A DNA stretch of 47,943 bases from an uncultured Microbacteriaceae bacterium (lineage in GTDB: Bacteria; Actinomycetota; Actinomycetes; Actinomycetales; Microbacteriaceae). The stretch covers positions 1 through 47,943 of the forward strand of contig CALMSL010000110.1 of the NCBI GenBank assembly GCA_937872445.1, in the 5' to 3' direction. The translations under genes and the position numbers were made by a program. Shown here piece after piece: positions 25,067 to 33,698 of this stretch. Under the pieces are notes generated by a model, which was not told the origin of the DNA, did no database searches, and worked only from the letters and a program-made list of their open reading frames with translations. The first letter of the stretch is position 1, and each line of letters opens with the position of its first letter.

Positions 25067-27939
25067 CCGGGAAGTCGGGCTCTGAACATCCGCCCGTCCG
25101 GTTCGAACACGATGAGCGTGTCGGCCGAATCGACGGGCGGCGAAAGCTCCCGTCCGTGGGTGAGCGCGCGGATATCCGACGCCGAGCAGCCATGAAACGC
25201 CAGCGTGGTCGTGGGTCGAAGCGCGGTGAGCATCCCCCACGCGCCCTGCCAGGCGTTCGGGTCGCCCAGGATGATGGCGGGGTCCTCCTCGACGCTGACG
25301 CCGGCGGCGCGGGCCTGCGCTCCCAGCATCGTGACGGGGCCCAGCGTCGCCAGACGCTCGAGAATGGCTGCCGGCCTCGACGAGACGACGATCAGCGGCG
25401 ACGTGGCCGGCCAACCGAGTTCGGCTGCGCGACGCGGTTCGATGGGAGGCAGGGCATCGACACGGGTAACCTGCACTCGGTGGCCCTGCCACCGCCCGCT
25501 GCCCGGCGGCAGGTTCGGCACGAAGTCTGCGCCGTCGCCCCCGGCGAGGACGTGATCCTGCTTTGTCGGCATGCGCAGCAGCAGGGTCGACTCGCACAGC
25601 GCCGCCAGCGACTGCAGCCGACCGCGGACCGCGCACGCGGCCAGCACGAGAGTCACCCCCGCCCGCGGGCCCTCCCTGGCCAGGCGGCCTAGCCGTTCGG
25701 CGAACGGCGCCTCGTGGTCGGGCGGGAATCTGCCCAGAAGCTCATCGACATCGTCGAGCAGGAAGAGCGTCGGCTCTGTCACATCCTGAAGTCCCTGCAG
25801 CGCCTCCGCTACGGCGTCCCACGCCCCCTCAATGGAGCGCGGAACCATCACCGTGTTCCCCGAACCCGCCGCGAGCGCGGCAAGAACCCCGGACTTTCCG
25901 CTGCGGTGCCCGCCAAGCACGAGAAGGTTCCCGTCGCGACCCGGGTCGAACGTGGCCACGGACCTGCGCTGCTCTTCCGGAATATCCAGCACACCGAACG
26001 ACCGCGCGGGGGCAGTGGCGGCGGGCACCTCCGATGGCAGCAGGACAGGGGGAAGGGGGTCGATCCACGGCCGATGCGGTGAGTAGTCCCGCCCGCGAAA
26101 TCGTGATGCGACGTTCAGTACATCCTGCTCGGTTGACAGCGCGAACTGGACAGGTTCCGGACCGGCGTCGGCGCGGACGATCATGCCTCGGCCCAACGTG
26201 AGCCGCGGAAGTCGCGCCGCCTCGGTTGTGCCCAGCACCGCGACGCTGTCGGCGTCGCTCGTGACCCTGAGCGAAACACGCAGCGAACAATTCGCCAGAA
26301 CGCCGTCCCGCACGGACGCTGCCGGCCGCTGAGTGCACAGAATGAGGTGGATGCCGAGCGAACGACCCCGCGCGGCAAGGTCTGCGAACAGGTCGTGAAG
26401 CTCGGGAAGTTGCGCCGTCAGGGTGGCGAACTCGTCGACGACAATTACCAGCCGGGCCAGAACGACGGAATCATCCAGCTCGTCGATCGACCGCGCCGAT
26501 GCCTGGGCGAGGATGCGTTCCCGCCGTCTCAGTTCGGCACGCAGGCTGACAATCGCACGGTGTGCCGCGGATTCATCCAGGTCGGTGAGTACCCCGATAG
26601 TGTGCGGAATCCCCGCCACACCCGAAAACGCGGCTCCTCCCTTGAAGTCGACGAGAAGAAAGCTGACGTCGTCAGGGTCGTGAGCAGTCGCGAGCGCAAG
26701 AATCCAGGAGAGCAGGAGTTCGCTCTTTCCGCTTCCGGTGGTGCCGCCCACCACGGCGTGGGGTCCATCACGCACGAGGTCGATGACGACGGGGCCATCG
26801 GCATCCGCGCCAACGCACGCGGGCAATGCGCGACGACCGATTCCCCGGGACTGGTTCAGCCCGCTCAGGGCGACCGCGCCCGGCACACGATGTTCCGGGG
26901 ATGGAAGCAGGGACTGCGCCGCGGCACGTACCTGCACCGAGAACGCCACAGCCTCGGGTTCGCTCATGAATTCGGGCGCAAAGCGGGACGTGACATCCCC
27001 CGTCACCGCAGTTCCCGGATGCCGCGCGATCCGGGCGAAGGTGCCCGCGGCCTGCACGACGATCCGGCAGTCGGGTGGGAGCGCATCCTCGTCGTCGGCG
27101 ATCGCCACGACCACGACGTCCCTGCCGGAGCGGGCACGAAACTCGATCAGCCGACAGTTCGCGCCGGCTCGTTTCGGGCGGGTGGGCCCGGAATCCCGCC
27201 ACGATGGGGTGCAGTGTGGAAGCTCCTTCACCCAGTCGAGCCCGTCGGTCGGGGTTGACGGCCGTTCGATGCTGAACGCTGCCGGTGAGAGCGCGTGGGC
27301 GAGCTGCGCCACGACCGCGCTACCGAGGGCGGCGGCCTGGCGGTGCGCACCGCACACGCCGATTCCGAGCCGGGCATCGACCGTGATGGGTGCGCCGGTC
27401 AACGCGTTTGCCCGGTCAAACAGATCGGAAACCGATCTGGCCGGTGTGCTCTCGTCGAGGTCGGGCCGCTCGCCGAGGAGTTGCACCGAACTGTGAATTC
27501 GGCCGGTGCCCAAACGCACCGTCAGTTCGTGTTCGAGGTCGGACCGCCATCGTTCCGGGTTGCCTCGCCCGGGTGACAGGAGGTTCGCCGCCGCGGGAAA
27601 CCGGTGGTCGAGTTGTGCCCGCTCTGCCGCATGCGCCTCGTCGATCAAGTGGATCGCCGCGACGAGTTCGCGTTCGAATCGGCCGTGCTCCCGACGAAAT
27701 TCCACGCGTGATCGCCGGCGGGAATCCGCGAGACTTGCCACGGCGACGACGGGCCCAAGCAGAGCAAATATCATCGCGAACGGGGATTGGGTGACGACCC
27801 AAATGGCTGTCGCCGCGACCACCGGTGCCAGAGTCGCGAAGACCGGGAACGGATGCCGCTTCGGCAACTGAGGTGCTCGCGGCACCGAAACGTCGAAGGG
27901 CTGCCCTGTCACCGTCTCAGGTGACCACGACCACGGCAT
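25063..27939 (-). CDS. EccC/FtsK-type ATPase with two NTPase domains
   Basis: A 958-residue membrane-anchored ATPase. Two helices lie at about residues 33-70, then a roughly 300-residue domain without recognised motifs. The first FtsK/SpoIIIE NTPase domain has Walker A GGTTGSGKS (398-406), LLVDFKGGAAF (428-438) and Walker B VIVVDEFA (498-505). A second, shorter NTPase domain has GGHRSGKS (676-683) and LFLLDDVDE (725-733). The FKGGAAF motif and two N-terminal helices resemble EccC/EssC motors of type VII secretion more than chromosome-pumping FtsK, which has four helices and a gamma domain. EccC usually has three NTPase domains, so this is a shortened form. No WXG100 or EccB/D/E gene is in the window. 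It follows the zinc-ribbon FHA gene by 68 bases. Confidence 0.85.
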   Translation of the reverse strand: MPWSWSPETVTGQPFDVSVPRAPQLPKRHPFPVFATLAPVVAATAIWVVTQSPFAMIFALLGPVVAVASLADSRRRSRVEFRREHGRFERELVAAIHLIDEAHAAERAQLDHRFPAAANLLSPGRGNPERWRSDLEHELTVRLGTGRIHSSVQLLGERPDLDESTPARSVSDLFDRANALTGAPITVDARLGIGVCGAHRQAAALGSAVVAQLAHALSPAAFSIERPSTPTDGLDWVKELPHCTPSWRDSGPTRPKRAGANCRLIEFRARSGRDVVVVAIADDEDALPPDCRIVVQAAGTFARIARHPGTAVTGDVTSRFAPEFMSEPEAVAFSVQVRAAAQSLLPSPEHRVPGAVALSGLNQSRGIGRRALPACVGADADGPVVIDLVRDGPHAVVGGTTGSGKSELLLSWILALATAHDPDDVSFLLVDFKGGAAFSGVAGIPHTIGVLTDLDESAAHRAIVSLRAELRRRERILAQASARSIDELDDSVVLARLVIVVDEFATLTAQLPELHDLFADLAARGRSLGIHLILCTQRPAASVRDGVLANCSLRVSLRVTSDADSVAVLGTTEAARLPRLTLGRGMIVRADAGPEPVQFALSTEQDVLNVASRFRGRDYSPHRPWIDPLPPVLLPSEVPAATAPARSFGVLDIPEEQRRSVATFDPGRDGNLLVLGGHRSGKSGVLAALAAGSGNTVMVPRSIEGAWDAVAEALQGLQDVTEPTLFLLDDVDELLGRFPPDHEAPFAERLGRLAREGPRAGVTLVLAACAVRGRLQSLAALCESTLLLRMPTKQDHVLAGGDGADFVPNLPPGSGRWQGHRVQVTRVDALPPIEPRRAAELGWPATSPLIVVSSRPAAILERLATLGPVTMLGAQARAAGVSVEEDPAIILGDPNAWQGAWGMLTALRPTTTLAFHGCSASDIRALTHGRELSPPVDSADTLIVFEPDGRMFRARLPG

Positions 27940-28007
27940 CGTTCACGACCGATGCGGCCAAGTCGTGGACAACCCGGCCGGCCGCCCAACGAGTGGGACA
28001 GGAGCGC

Positions 28008-28919
28008 TCAGCTGACGATGAAGAACTGCTCGCCAAGGTCGACCCTGGAGCCGCGCGCGAGCCGGTAGCGGCGTTCGGGGTGGCAGCGGATCGGTTTGGA
28101 TTCGGGTTCCCGAACGATCGTTCCATTGCCGGAGAACCGGTCCTTGACCCAGAAGCTCCCGGCCTCCTGGCCGAATTCGAGGTGGGTTTTCGATACCGAC
28201 CGCGTCGAATCCGCGACCCGCACGATCTGATCGAAGAACTCCCCTGGTTCCGGCCGCGGGCTTCGACCGATCAGCCCCGTGCCGAAAACGGTGAAGGACT
28301 CGCCGGTGCTGAACTGCAGGACGAATCGCTCCCCCTCCAGATGGCTTGCGATGATGCGGGTCGGTTCGAGGTCTTCCGCAAAACGTTCCTCATCCGGCGA
28401 CGGCCGCCTCGGCGGCACCGGGTCGAATATCGATGCCGGTGCCGGACGTGGCGCCGGTTCCGGTTCGGATTCCGGTTCCGGTTCGGGATCCGGTTCGGAT
28501 TCCGGTTCCGGTTCGTGCTCAGGCGCCAGTTCAGGTTCGGGCTCCGCCTCCGGTTCAGGATCCGAGGGCGTGACCTCCTCGGGGCCGGAATCCGACTCAA
28601 CCTGCTCCAGCCGGTCCACCGCGTTCGTGTCGCGGGGGCGCGGCGATTCGTACTCCATCGCGCCCACCACGAAACCGCATTCGCCGCAGAAAATGTCGTC
28701 GGGCGAAACCGAGGTTCCGCACTGCTGGCAGACCACTCCGGCCGAGGGCGCATCCGCGGCCGCATTCGACCACGGTTCGGGATCCGCGGTGGGCCGGGTG
28801 AGCGGAGCAGGGATGATCGGCCGCGGCGCCGACGCAGCGGCCATCGTGACTGCCCTTCCGCACTCTCCGCAGAACATCGCGTCGGACGGCAAGTCGGTAC
28901 CGCAATAGCTGCAGGTCAC
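28008..28919 (-). CDS. double zinc-ribbon, Pro-Glu linker, FHA domain protein
   Basis: A 303-residue protein in three parts. Two zinc ribbons come first (Cys3, 6, 17, 20 and Cys64, 67, 78, 81). A low-complexity linker of alternating Pro and Glu covers about residues 119-160. An FHA domain ends the protein (205-300) with GRSP at 218-221, SVSKTH at 241-246 and the NG pair at 265-266, all needed for phosphothreonine binding. The rigid acidic linker should hold the two ends apart. It probably recruits a protein phosphorylated by the cluster kinase to the membrane ATPase encoded next. Its start overlaps the transglutaminase-like gene by ATGA. Confidence 0.88.
   Translation of the reverse strand: MTCSYCGTDLPSDAMFCGECGRAVTMAAASAPRPIIPAPLTRPTADPEPWSNAAADAPSAGVVCQQCGTSVSPDDIFCGECGFVVGAMEYESPRPRDTNAVDRLEQVESDSGPEEVTPSDPEPEAEPEPELAPEHEPEPESEPDPEPEPESEPEPAPRPAPASIFDPVPPRRPSPDEERFAEDLEPTRIIASHLEGERFVLQFSTGESFTVFGTGLIGRSPRPEPGEFFDQIVRVADSTRSVSKTHLEFGQEAGSFWVKDRFSGNGTIVREPESKPIRCHPERRYRLARGSRVDLGEQFFIVS
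28461..28515. repeat. 30-base tandem repeat coding for the Pro-Glu linker
   Basis: Bases 28461-28490 are repeated exactly over 28491-28515 (25 of the 30 bases), inside a longer run of GGTTCC/GGTTCG hexamers from about 28450 to 28570. It encodes Glu-Pro and Glu-Ser repeats. Such perfect repeats can change copy number by slippage without breaking the reading frame. Confidence 0.75.
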
Positions 28920-31273
28920 CGTTTGGTCCTCTCTCGAGCGAACAGGCCTTTGACACTATAACCACCGAGGCTCCGAAGCGAAATGAGCGCCTTGATCCGT
29001 TCCCATCGCGAAAGGTTGTAGTCGAGCGAGTATCGCAGATCATCCACCGACTTCCAGACCTGTTCGGCCTGCTCCAGGTCGGGGTCACCGGGAGCAAAAA
29101 TTGCTCGATCCGCGACCGCGGCAAGCACGAACGGCTGAGTTCCGCCCACCTTCTGCGCTACCTCAAGCCTCGTCGGGCTTGGTCCGGGAGCGTATCCGTG
29201 GTCGAGTACGGCGTCCTCGAACTCTTCCCAGCCTCCCGCGATGCGCTGAATCGGTGTTGGCGCGCGTCGGCGCAGCCTCCTGCGCCGCCACTTGGCCACG
29301 GCGATGGTAAGGAACGGAGACAACAGGACCAGCATCACCAGGCTGGCCCAGCCGAGCCCCGACAGGACCCTCAGGAAAATGGCGAGCACCGGATTCTCCG
29401 GAGGGTTCTGGTCCTGGCTCGCGTTCGGCGGAAGTTGGGTGTCCTTGGTATCCGTCTCCTTCAGCGGTTGCTGGACCGGAGACTGCGGTCTGGCGACCTT
29501 CGTCGGGTCCTGCGGTTCGGCGTCGGGGATGGGGCGCAGAGGCGGGGTTGGATCGATGGCGACCCACCCGTATTGCGTCGTGTTGACCTCGATCCATGCG
29601 GAAACGTCTGCGCCATTCACCATGGTCGGACCTGACGAGTTGATGTCCTTGGGCGCAAATCCGAACACGACTCGCGCGGGGAAACCGAGCTGGCGTGCCA
29701 TGAGGGCCGCGGCCACCGCATACTGTTCCTGATCGCCGATCATTTGCTGTCCTGTCAGCAGTTCGGTGATGCGGTCGGCGGCGTGGCCCGACCGGCTTGC
29801 CGGTTCCGTCGGCAGGACACCGTGACTGACGTACCCGTCGCGGCGCAAGCCTTCCAGCATCGCCACGAGCCGGTTGCCGGCGCCGGAAACTCCCGTGACG
29901 TAGCCATCCAACGCTGCCGCGAGCCCATCCGGCACGACGGTGACAGCGGGCAGGCTCACGGTTCCGGGCTCCAACTTTGCCAGCTCGGCAACACTCGGTT
30001 GCGTCGGCAGTACAGCAGTTACCGTATACGAGTCGCCCGAGGTGACTCCACCGACGACCGCCGCGGTGTCGCTGTTGTCGTTGTAGTAGAAGTTGCCCAA
30101 CAGCGTTGCGGCGTCCGCACCGTGGAATGCGACCTGCTCGAGGTTGCCGATCGTGGGAAGCCATACCCCGGAGTAGTTTCCGATCGTGACGCCGAACGTC
30201 ACGGTCTTCCCTGCAACCCCGGACTGGTCAACGCTTACCGGAACGCGCGTGAAAGCGCCGGAGGCGCTGTTCACATTCCCCCGGCCCACCGAGTACACGA
30301 CGCCGTCGTAGGTGTCGAGAGTGGCGATGCGGACGCGGGCATCCGCGGGGAAATTCGTCACCGTGAAGATGGTTCGGCCGCTCGTCGCCGGCTGCTCGTA
30401 CTTGCGGAACCCGCTCAAGGGGCTCGGATAGTCCCGCGCATCGAAGGGCTGGGCAATGGTGGTTCGCAAGACTACGCGGTCGTTCGTCGGCGGCAGCAGC
30501 CGGGAAACGCCGAATGAGGCGATCGCGGCGATCGCGAGAATTATCCCAGCGCTCAGCAACGTTCTCGCGCCGACGAACCCGCCGTCGGCGATGCGCTCCA
30601 CCGGTTGGCCGCCAGCGATGACTTCGCGCGTGGACAGCTGCCGGATGGACTCCCGGCGACGGTACCACCGGTTCCAGACGAGCCACACGAGGATTGTCGC
30701 GGTCAGCCCGATGGAAACCGGGAACGGCCACAGGGCCGAATCCGGTCCGAAGAGAATTCCGACGATGAACACCGCGATCGGACCCAGGACCGCAAGGTCC
30801 GGGAACGTCGAACGGAGTGCCACCGTGAGCGAGATCACTACCGTGACGAGGGTGAGGAGAAATACCGGAACGAGCAACGCTTGGTAGCTGCCCACGGGAA
30901 GGCTGATGGTCAGCAGCTGCTTCCAGCTGGTCGCAGTTCCGAAGACCAGCTCCCGAAGGCCATCCAGCGTCGGCAGGACCCGCCACAGCGCGAGCTGAGG
31001 CACGGCCAGGGGCACGCCGAGAACCAGGTAGCTCGCCATCGTCGCGACCAGCACGGTGAGGCTCGAGGCGCGAAAAATCGTTCCGAGGATGGCGATCGCC
31101 GCGGCCGCCGCGAATGTGACGGCGACGAGAATGGGCAGCGACGCGGTGGCATAGCTCGGCCACCAGCTGAGCGAGGCAACACCGATCGACAGCCCGAGCA
31201 TGGCGGTCGTCACCGCGATGAAGCCGGCGCGACGCCGGAAATCGCCCGTCGCCGGACCCGACGCAGCCATCAT
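28916..31273 (-). CDS. DUF3488/transglutaminase-like membrane protein, catalytic residues replaced
   Basis: A 785-residue protein with about seven N-terminal membrane helices (residues 17-262), a long extracytoplasmic part with a transglutaminase-like domain (about 455-580), one more helix (631-660) and a cytoplasmic C-terminal tail. The overall plan is that of TgpA-type DUF3488 proteins. The active-site segment reads GDQEQYA (513-519), where active enzymes carry Cys at the third position; here it is Gln515. The histidine of the HAW motif is replaced by Ser558 (VSAW). Only Asp574 (IDPTP) remains. It is therefore likely a binding or structural pseudoenzyme. ATG 31273 overlaps the DUF58 stop; the longer frame upstream is DUF58 in another frame. 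Confidence 0.88.
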   Translation of the reverse strand: MMAASGPATGDFRRRAGFIAVTTAMLGLSIGVASLSWWPSYATASLPILVAVTFAAAAAIAILGTIFRASSLTVLVATMASYLVLGVPLAVPQLALWRVLPTLDGLRELVFGTATSWKQLLTISLPVGSYQALLVPVFLLTLVTVVISLTVALRSTFPDLAVLGPIAVFIVGILFGPDSALWPFPVSIGLTATILVWLVWNRWYRRRESIRQLSTREVIAGGQPVERIADGGFVGARTLLSAGIILAIAAIASFGVSRLLPPTNDRVVLRTTIAQPFDARDYPSPLSGFRKYEQPATSGRTIFTVTNFPADARVRIATLDTYDGVVYSVGRGNVNSASGAFTRVPVSVDQSGVAGKTVTFGVTIGNYSGVWLPTIGNLEQVAFHGADAATLLGNFYYNDNSDTAAVVGGVTSGDSYTVTAVLPTQPSVAELAKLEPGTVSLPAVTVVPDGLAAALDGYVTGVSGAGNRLVAMLEGLRRDGYVSHGVLPTEPASRSGHAADRITELLTGQQMIGDQEQYAVAAALMARQLGFPARVVFGFAPKDINSSGPTMVNGADVSAWIEVNTTQYGWVAIDPTPPLRPIPDAEPQDPTKVARPQSPVQQPLKETDTKDTQLPPNASQDQNPPENPVLAIFLRVLSGLGWASLVMLVLLSPFLTIAVAKWRRRRLRRRAPTPIQRIAGGWEEFEDAVLDHGYAPGPSPTRLEVAQKVGGTQPFVLAAVADRAIFAPGDPDLEQAEQVWKSVDDLRYSLDYNLSRWERIKALISLRSLGGYSVKGLFARERTKR

Positions 31274-32685
31274 GCGGCCGCCGATCTGGAGAGGGACTTC
31301 TGCAAATCTTCCAGATAGCCAATGGTGAGGACGCTGAGTCCTGGCACTCGGCGATAGCCGGGGATGATCTCCGGGTCGCACACGATGGCGACGACCTCGA
31401 CGTCGACCGGGAACAGCGCGGAAGCGGCGCGCAACTGGGTTGGGGTCGTCTTCGAGCCGCAGACTAGGAACGCCACCGACACGCCAGCGACCTGCTCGGA
31501 GACCACTCGGGCGACATCGCGCACGTCCAGCGCGGACTCATCCCGCTCGATGACGGCGAGATCATCCAGGAGGCGGCTCCTCGTGAGAGTGCTCAATCGC
31601 GACACCGCGAAGACCTTGCGTTTGGCGAAGTCCGGCGTCCGGTCTCCAACGACTACGGAAACTTCTCGTGCATCCCGGATCGCGCGGACACCAAGGGAAC
31701 CGGCAACGCTCACCGCCAGTTCGAACTCCTCATCGTTTGCGTAATCCGCGGCCGCCAGGCTCACAGCGATGACGAGGTGGCTGCGGCGGGTCTCCTCAAA
31801 CTGGCGCACCATGTATCGCCCGGTTTTCGCGGTGCTCTTCCAGTGGATGTATCGTCTCTCATCGCCAGGGACGTACTCGCGCAACGCATGGAACGACACG
31901 TCGCTGTTGGAGATCTGGCGGGTGGGGTTTCCTTCCAGGTCGCGGATGAACCCGGTCGTCGTGCTCGGCACGCCGATCGTCCGCGGGTGAACGTAGATCC
32001 ACTCGGCATCGGTCCACAGCAATTCGCGGCGCACAAGACCGATCGGGTCTGCGCGAACCGTTCGCACCGGCCCGATCTGCAGCACCCCCCGGCGCCCGGT
32101 CGGCACCGGAAACTCGTGTGCGAACACGGCGCCCCTGCCCAGTGACGGCATCGTGACGGCGGCAAGAGCACTTCCCACCGGAATTTCGACCGCGGCACCC
32201 AGAATTCTGTGGCGGACCGGGTTCGCAATGAGCACGCTCCCGTTCGCCTGCTCACCGACAACCACCCGGGAGTGGGCAATTTTCAACTCCACGGTGAAGG
32301 AACTGCGGCCGACCAGATACACCACGGCGACCATGAGGAGGACTAGACCGGCCCACGCGACGACGACGAGCTCCATCCAGCCGAGAGCGTAGCCGAATGC
32401 GAAAGCCGCCGGTACGAGTGCCAGCATGGACCAGCCGAGTGCCGTCACCACCGTGGAGACTTTCGCCGTCCACGCCCTGATTACCCCTTCGAAATCCCGG
32501 CTCACCCGAACGACCGTGACGATGGCATCCGCAAGCCGCCCCGTACGGTTTCCGACGATCCTGGTTCTGACGTTGGTGAGGCCCTCCGTCGCGGCCGCCG
32601 ACGTCACATCGAACCGCTTCGACGGCAGGCTGCCGCTCCGTCGAGTCGACGTCGACGGTGTCTGGGTGGCTTCGGTCTGGCTCAC
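31270..32685 (-). CDS. DUF58 protein with two membrane helices
   Basis: A 471-residue protein. Two helices lie at about 75-126 after a basic, Ser/Thr-rich N-terminus, and the DUF58 signature follows: FHALREYVPGDERRYIHWKS and then TGRYMVRQFE (264-297). The C-terminal half is expected to take a von Willebrand A-like fold. MoxR-DUF58-transglutaminase gene triplets are common in bacteria, with DUF58 thought to be the client or adaptor of the MoxR ATPase. Start is GTG overlapping the moxR stop (GTGA). Confidence 0.9.
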   Translation of the reverse strand: MSQTEATQTPSTSTRRSGSLPSKRFDVTSAAATEGLTNVRTRIVGNRTGRLADAIVTVVRVSRDFEGVIRAWTAKVSTVVTALGWSMLALVPAAFAFGYALGWMELVVVAWAGLVLLMVAVVYLVGRSSFTVELKIAHSRVVVGEQANGSVLIANPVRHRILGAAVEIPVGSALAAVTMPSLGRGAVFAHEFPVPTGRRGVLQIGPVRTVRADPIGLVRRELLWTDAEWIYVHPRTIGVPSTTTGFIRDLEGNPTRQISNSDVSFHALREYVPGDERRYIHWKSTAKTGRYMVRQFEETRRSHLVIAVSLAAADYANDEEFELAVSVAGSLGVRAIRDAREVSVVVGDRTPDFAKRKVFAVSRLSTLTRSRLLDDLAVIERDESALDVRDVARVVSEQVAGVSVAFLVCGSKTTPTQLRAASALFPVDVEVVAIVCDPEIIPGYRRVPGLSVLTIGYLEDLQKSLSRSAAA

Positions 32686-33698
32686 ACGGCTTGCCTGTCG
32701 GTGGGCGGCGGGGTTTCCAGAAGAAGCTGGCTGATGATGCTCGACGGGGTGACACCCTCGAATTCGGCCTCCGGGTCGAGGACGAGGCGATGCGCGAGCA
32801 CCGGTTCGGCGAGCACCTTGACATCGTCGGGAATCACGTAGTGCCTGCCGCTCGCGGCCGCAAGGGATTTCGCGGTGCGCACGAGGGCGAGTGCGGCGCG
32901 AACGCTCGCGCCGAGCCGCACCTCGTCGGAGTTCCGTGACGCGTCGACGAGCCGGGAAACATAGTCATTGATCGAGGGGTCGACGTGAACGGTACGAGCC
33001 ATCGCGCCCATTTCGATGATGACCTTCGCCGCCGCCACCGGGGGGATCACGATGTCGTGAGCCTTCGTCCCCGCACCCTGAAGGATTCGCAGCGTCGAGG
33101 CGTGGTCCGGATATCCGATCGATGCCTTCATGATGAAACGGTCAAGCTGGGCCTCGGGCAGCCGGTACGTTCCGGCCTGCTCGATCGGATTCTGCGTCGC
33201 AATCACCATGAACGGCGACTCGACCGGGTGCGTGACGCCGTCCACGGTCACCTGACCTTCCTCCATGACCTCCAGGAGGGCCGCCTGCGTCTTTGGGCTT
33301 GCCCGGTTGATCTCATCGGCAAGCACGATGTTCGCAAACACCGGCCCACCGTGGAACTCGAATTTCCCCGAGCGCTGGTCGTAAATGCTGACCCCCGTGA
33401 TGTCGCCGGGGAGGAGGTCGGGGGTGAACTGGATTCGACTGTTCGTCCCGTCGACGCTTTGCGCGAGCGCCCGCGCGAGCGAGGTTTTGCCGGTACCCGG
33501 GAAGTCTTCGAGAAGCAGGTGCCCTTCGCTCAGCAGCGCGGTGAAGGCAAGCTTGATGACGAACGTCTTCCCCAGCAGCACGTGGTCGACGCCGGCGACG
33601 AGCCGGTTGAAGACGTCGGCAAACCATGCCGCCTGCTCCGGTGTCATTGTCTTCGAGCCGCCGCTGTGCGGCGCACGTTCGATGGGTGTCTCGCTCAT
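32682..33698 (-). CDS. MoxR-family AAA+ ATPase
   Basis: A 338-residue AAA+ chaperone-like ATPase. Walker A is in EDFPGTGKTSLAR (64-76), Walker B and the MoxR signature are IVLADEINRASPKTQAALLE (124-143), and sensor 1 is IATQNPIEQAGTYRLPEAQ. MoxR proteins remodel or mature partner proteins, usually with a DUF58 or VWA partner encoded beside them, as here. ATG 33698 overlaps the stop of the giant repeat gene; the longer frame upstream is that gene in another frame. Confidence 0.94.
   Translation of the reverse strand: MSETPIERAPHSGGSKTMTPEQAAWFADVFNRLVAGVDHVLLGKTFVIKLAFTALLSEGHLLLEDFPGTGKTSLARALAQSVDGTNSRIQFTPDLLPGDITGVSIYDQRSGKFEFHGGPVFANIVLADEINRASPKTQAALLEVMEEGQVTVDGVTHPVESPFMVIATQNPIEQAGTYRLPEAQLDRFIMKASIGYPDHASTLRILQGAGTKAHDIVIPPVAAAKVIIEMGAMARTVHVDPSINDYVSRLVDASRNSDEVRLGASVRAALALVRTAKSLAAASGRHYVIPDDVKVLAEPVLAHRLVLDPEAEFEGVTPSSIISQLLLETPPPTDRQAV

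Noticed and set aside
25063-27939. Chromosome-partitioning FtsK translocase
   Set aside because: It has only two membrane helices, a second NTPase domain and no gamma domain, and its neighbours are signalling and envelope genes; the EccC-like reading fits better.
28120-28960. Long plus-strand open frames opposite the zinc-ribbon FHA gene
   Set aside because: They are low-complexity Arg/Gly or Ser/Gly frames antisense to the Pro-Glu repeat, with no ribosome site; the minus-strand frame has zinc ribbons and an FHA domain.
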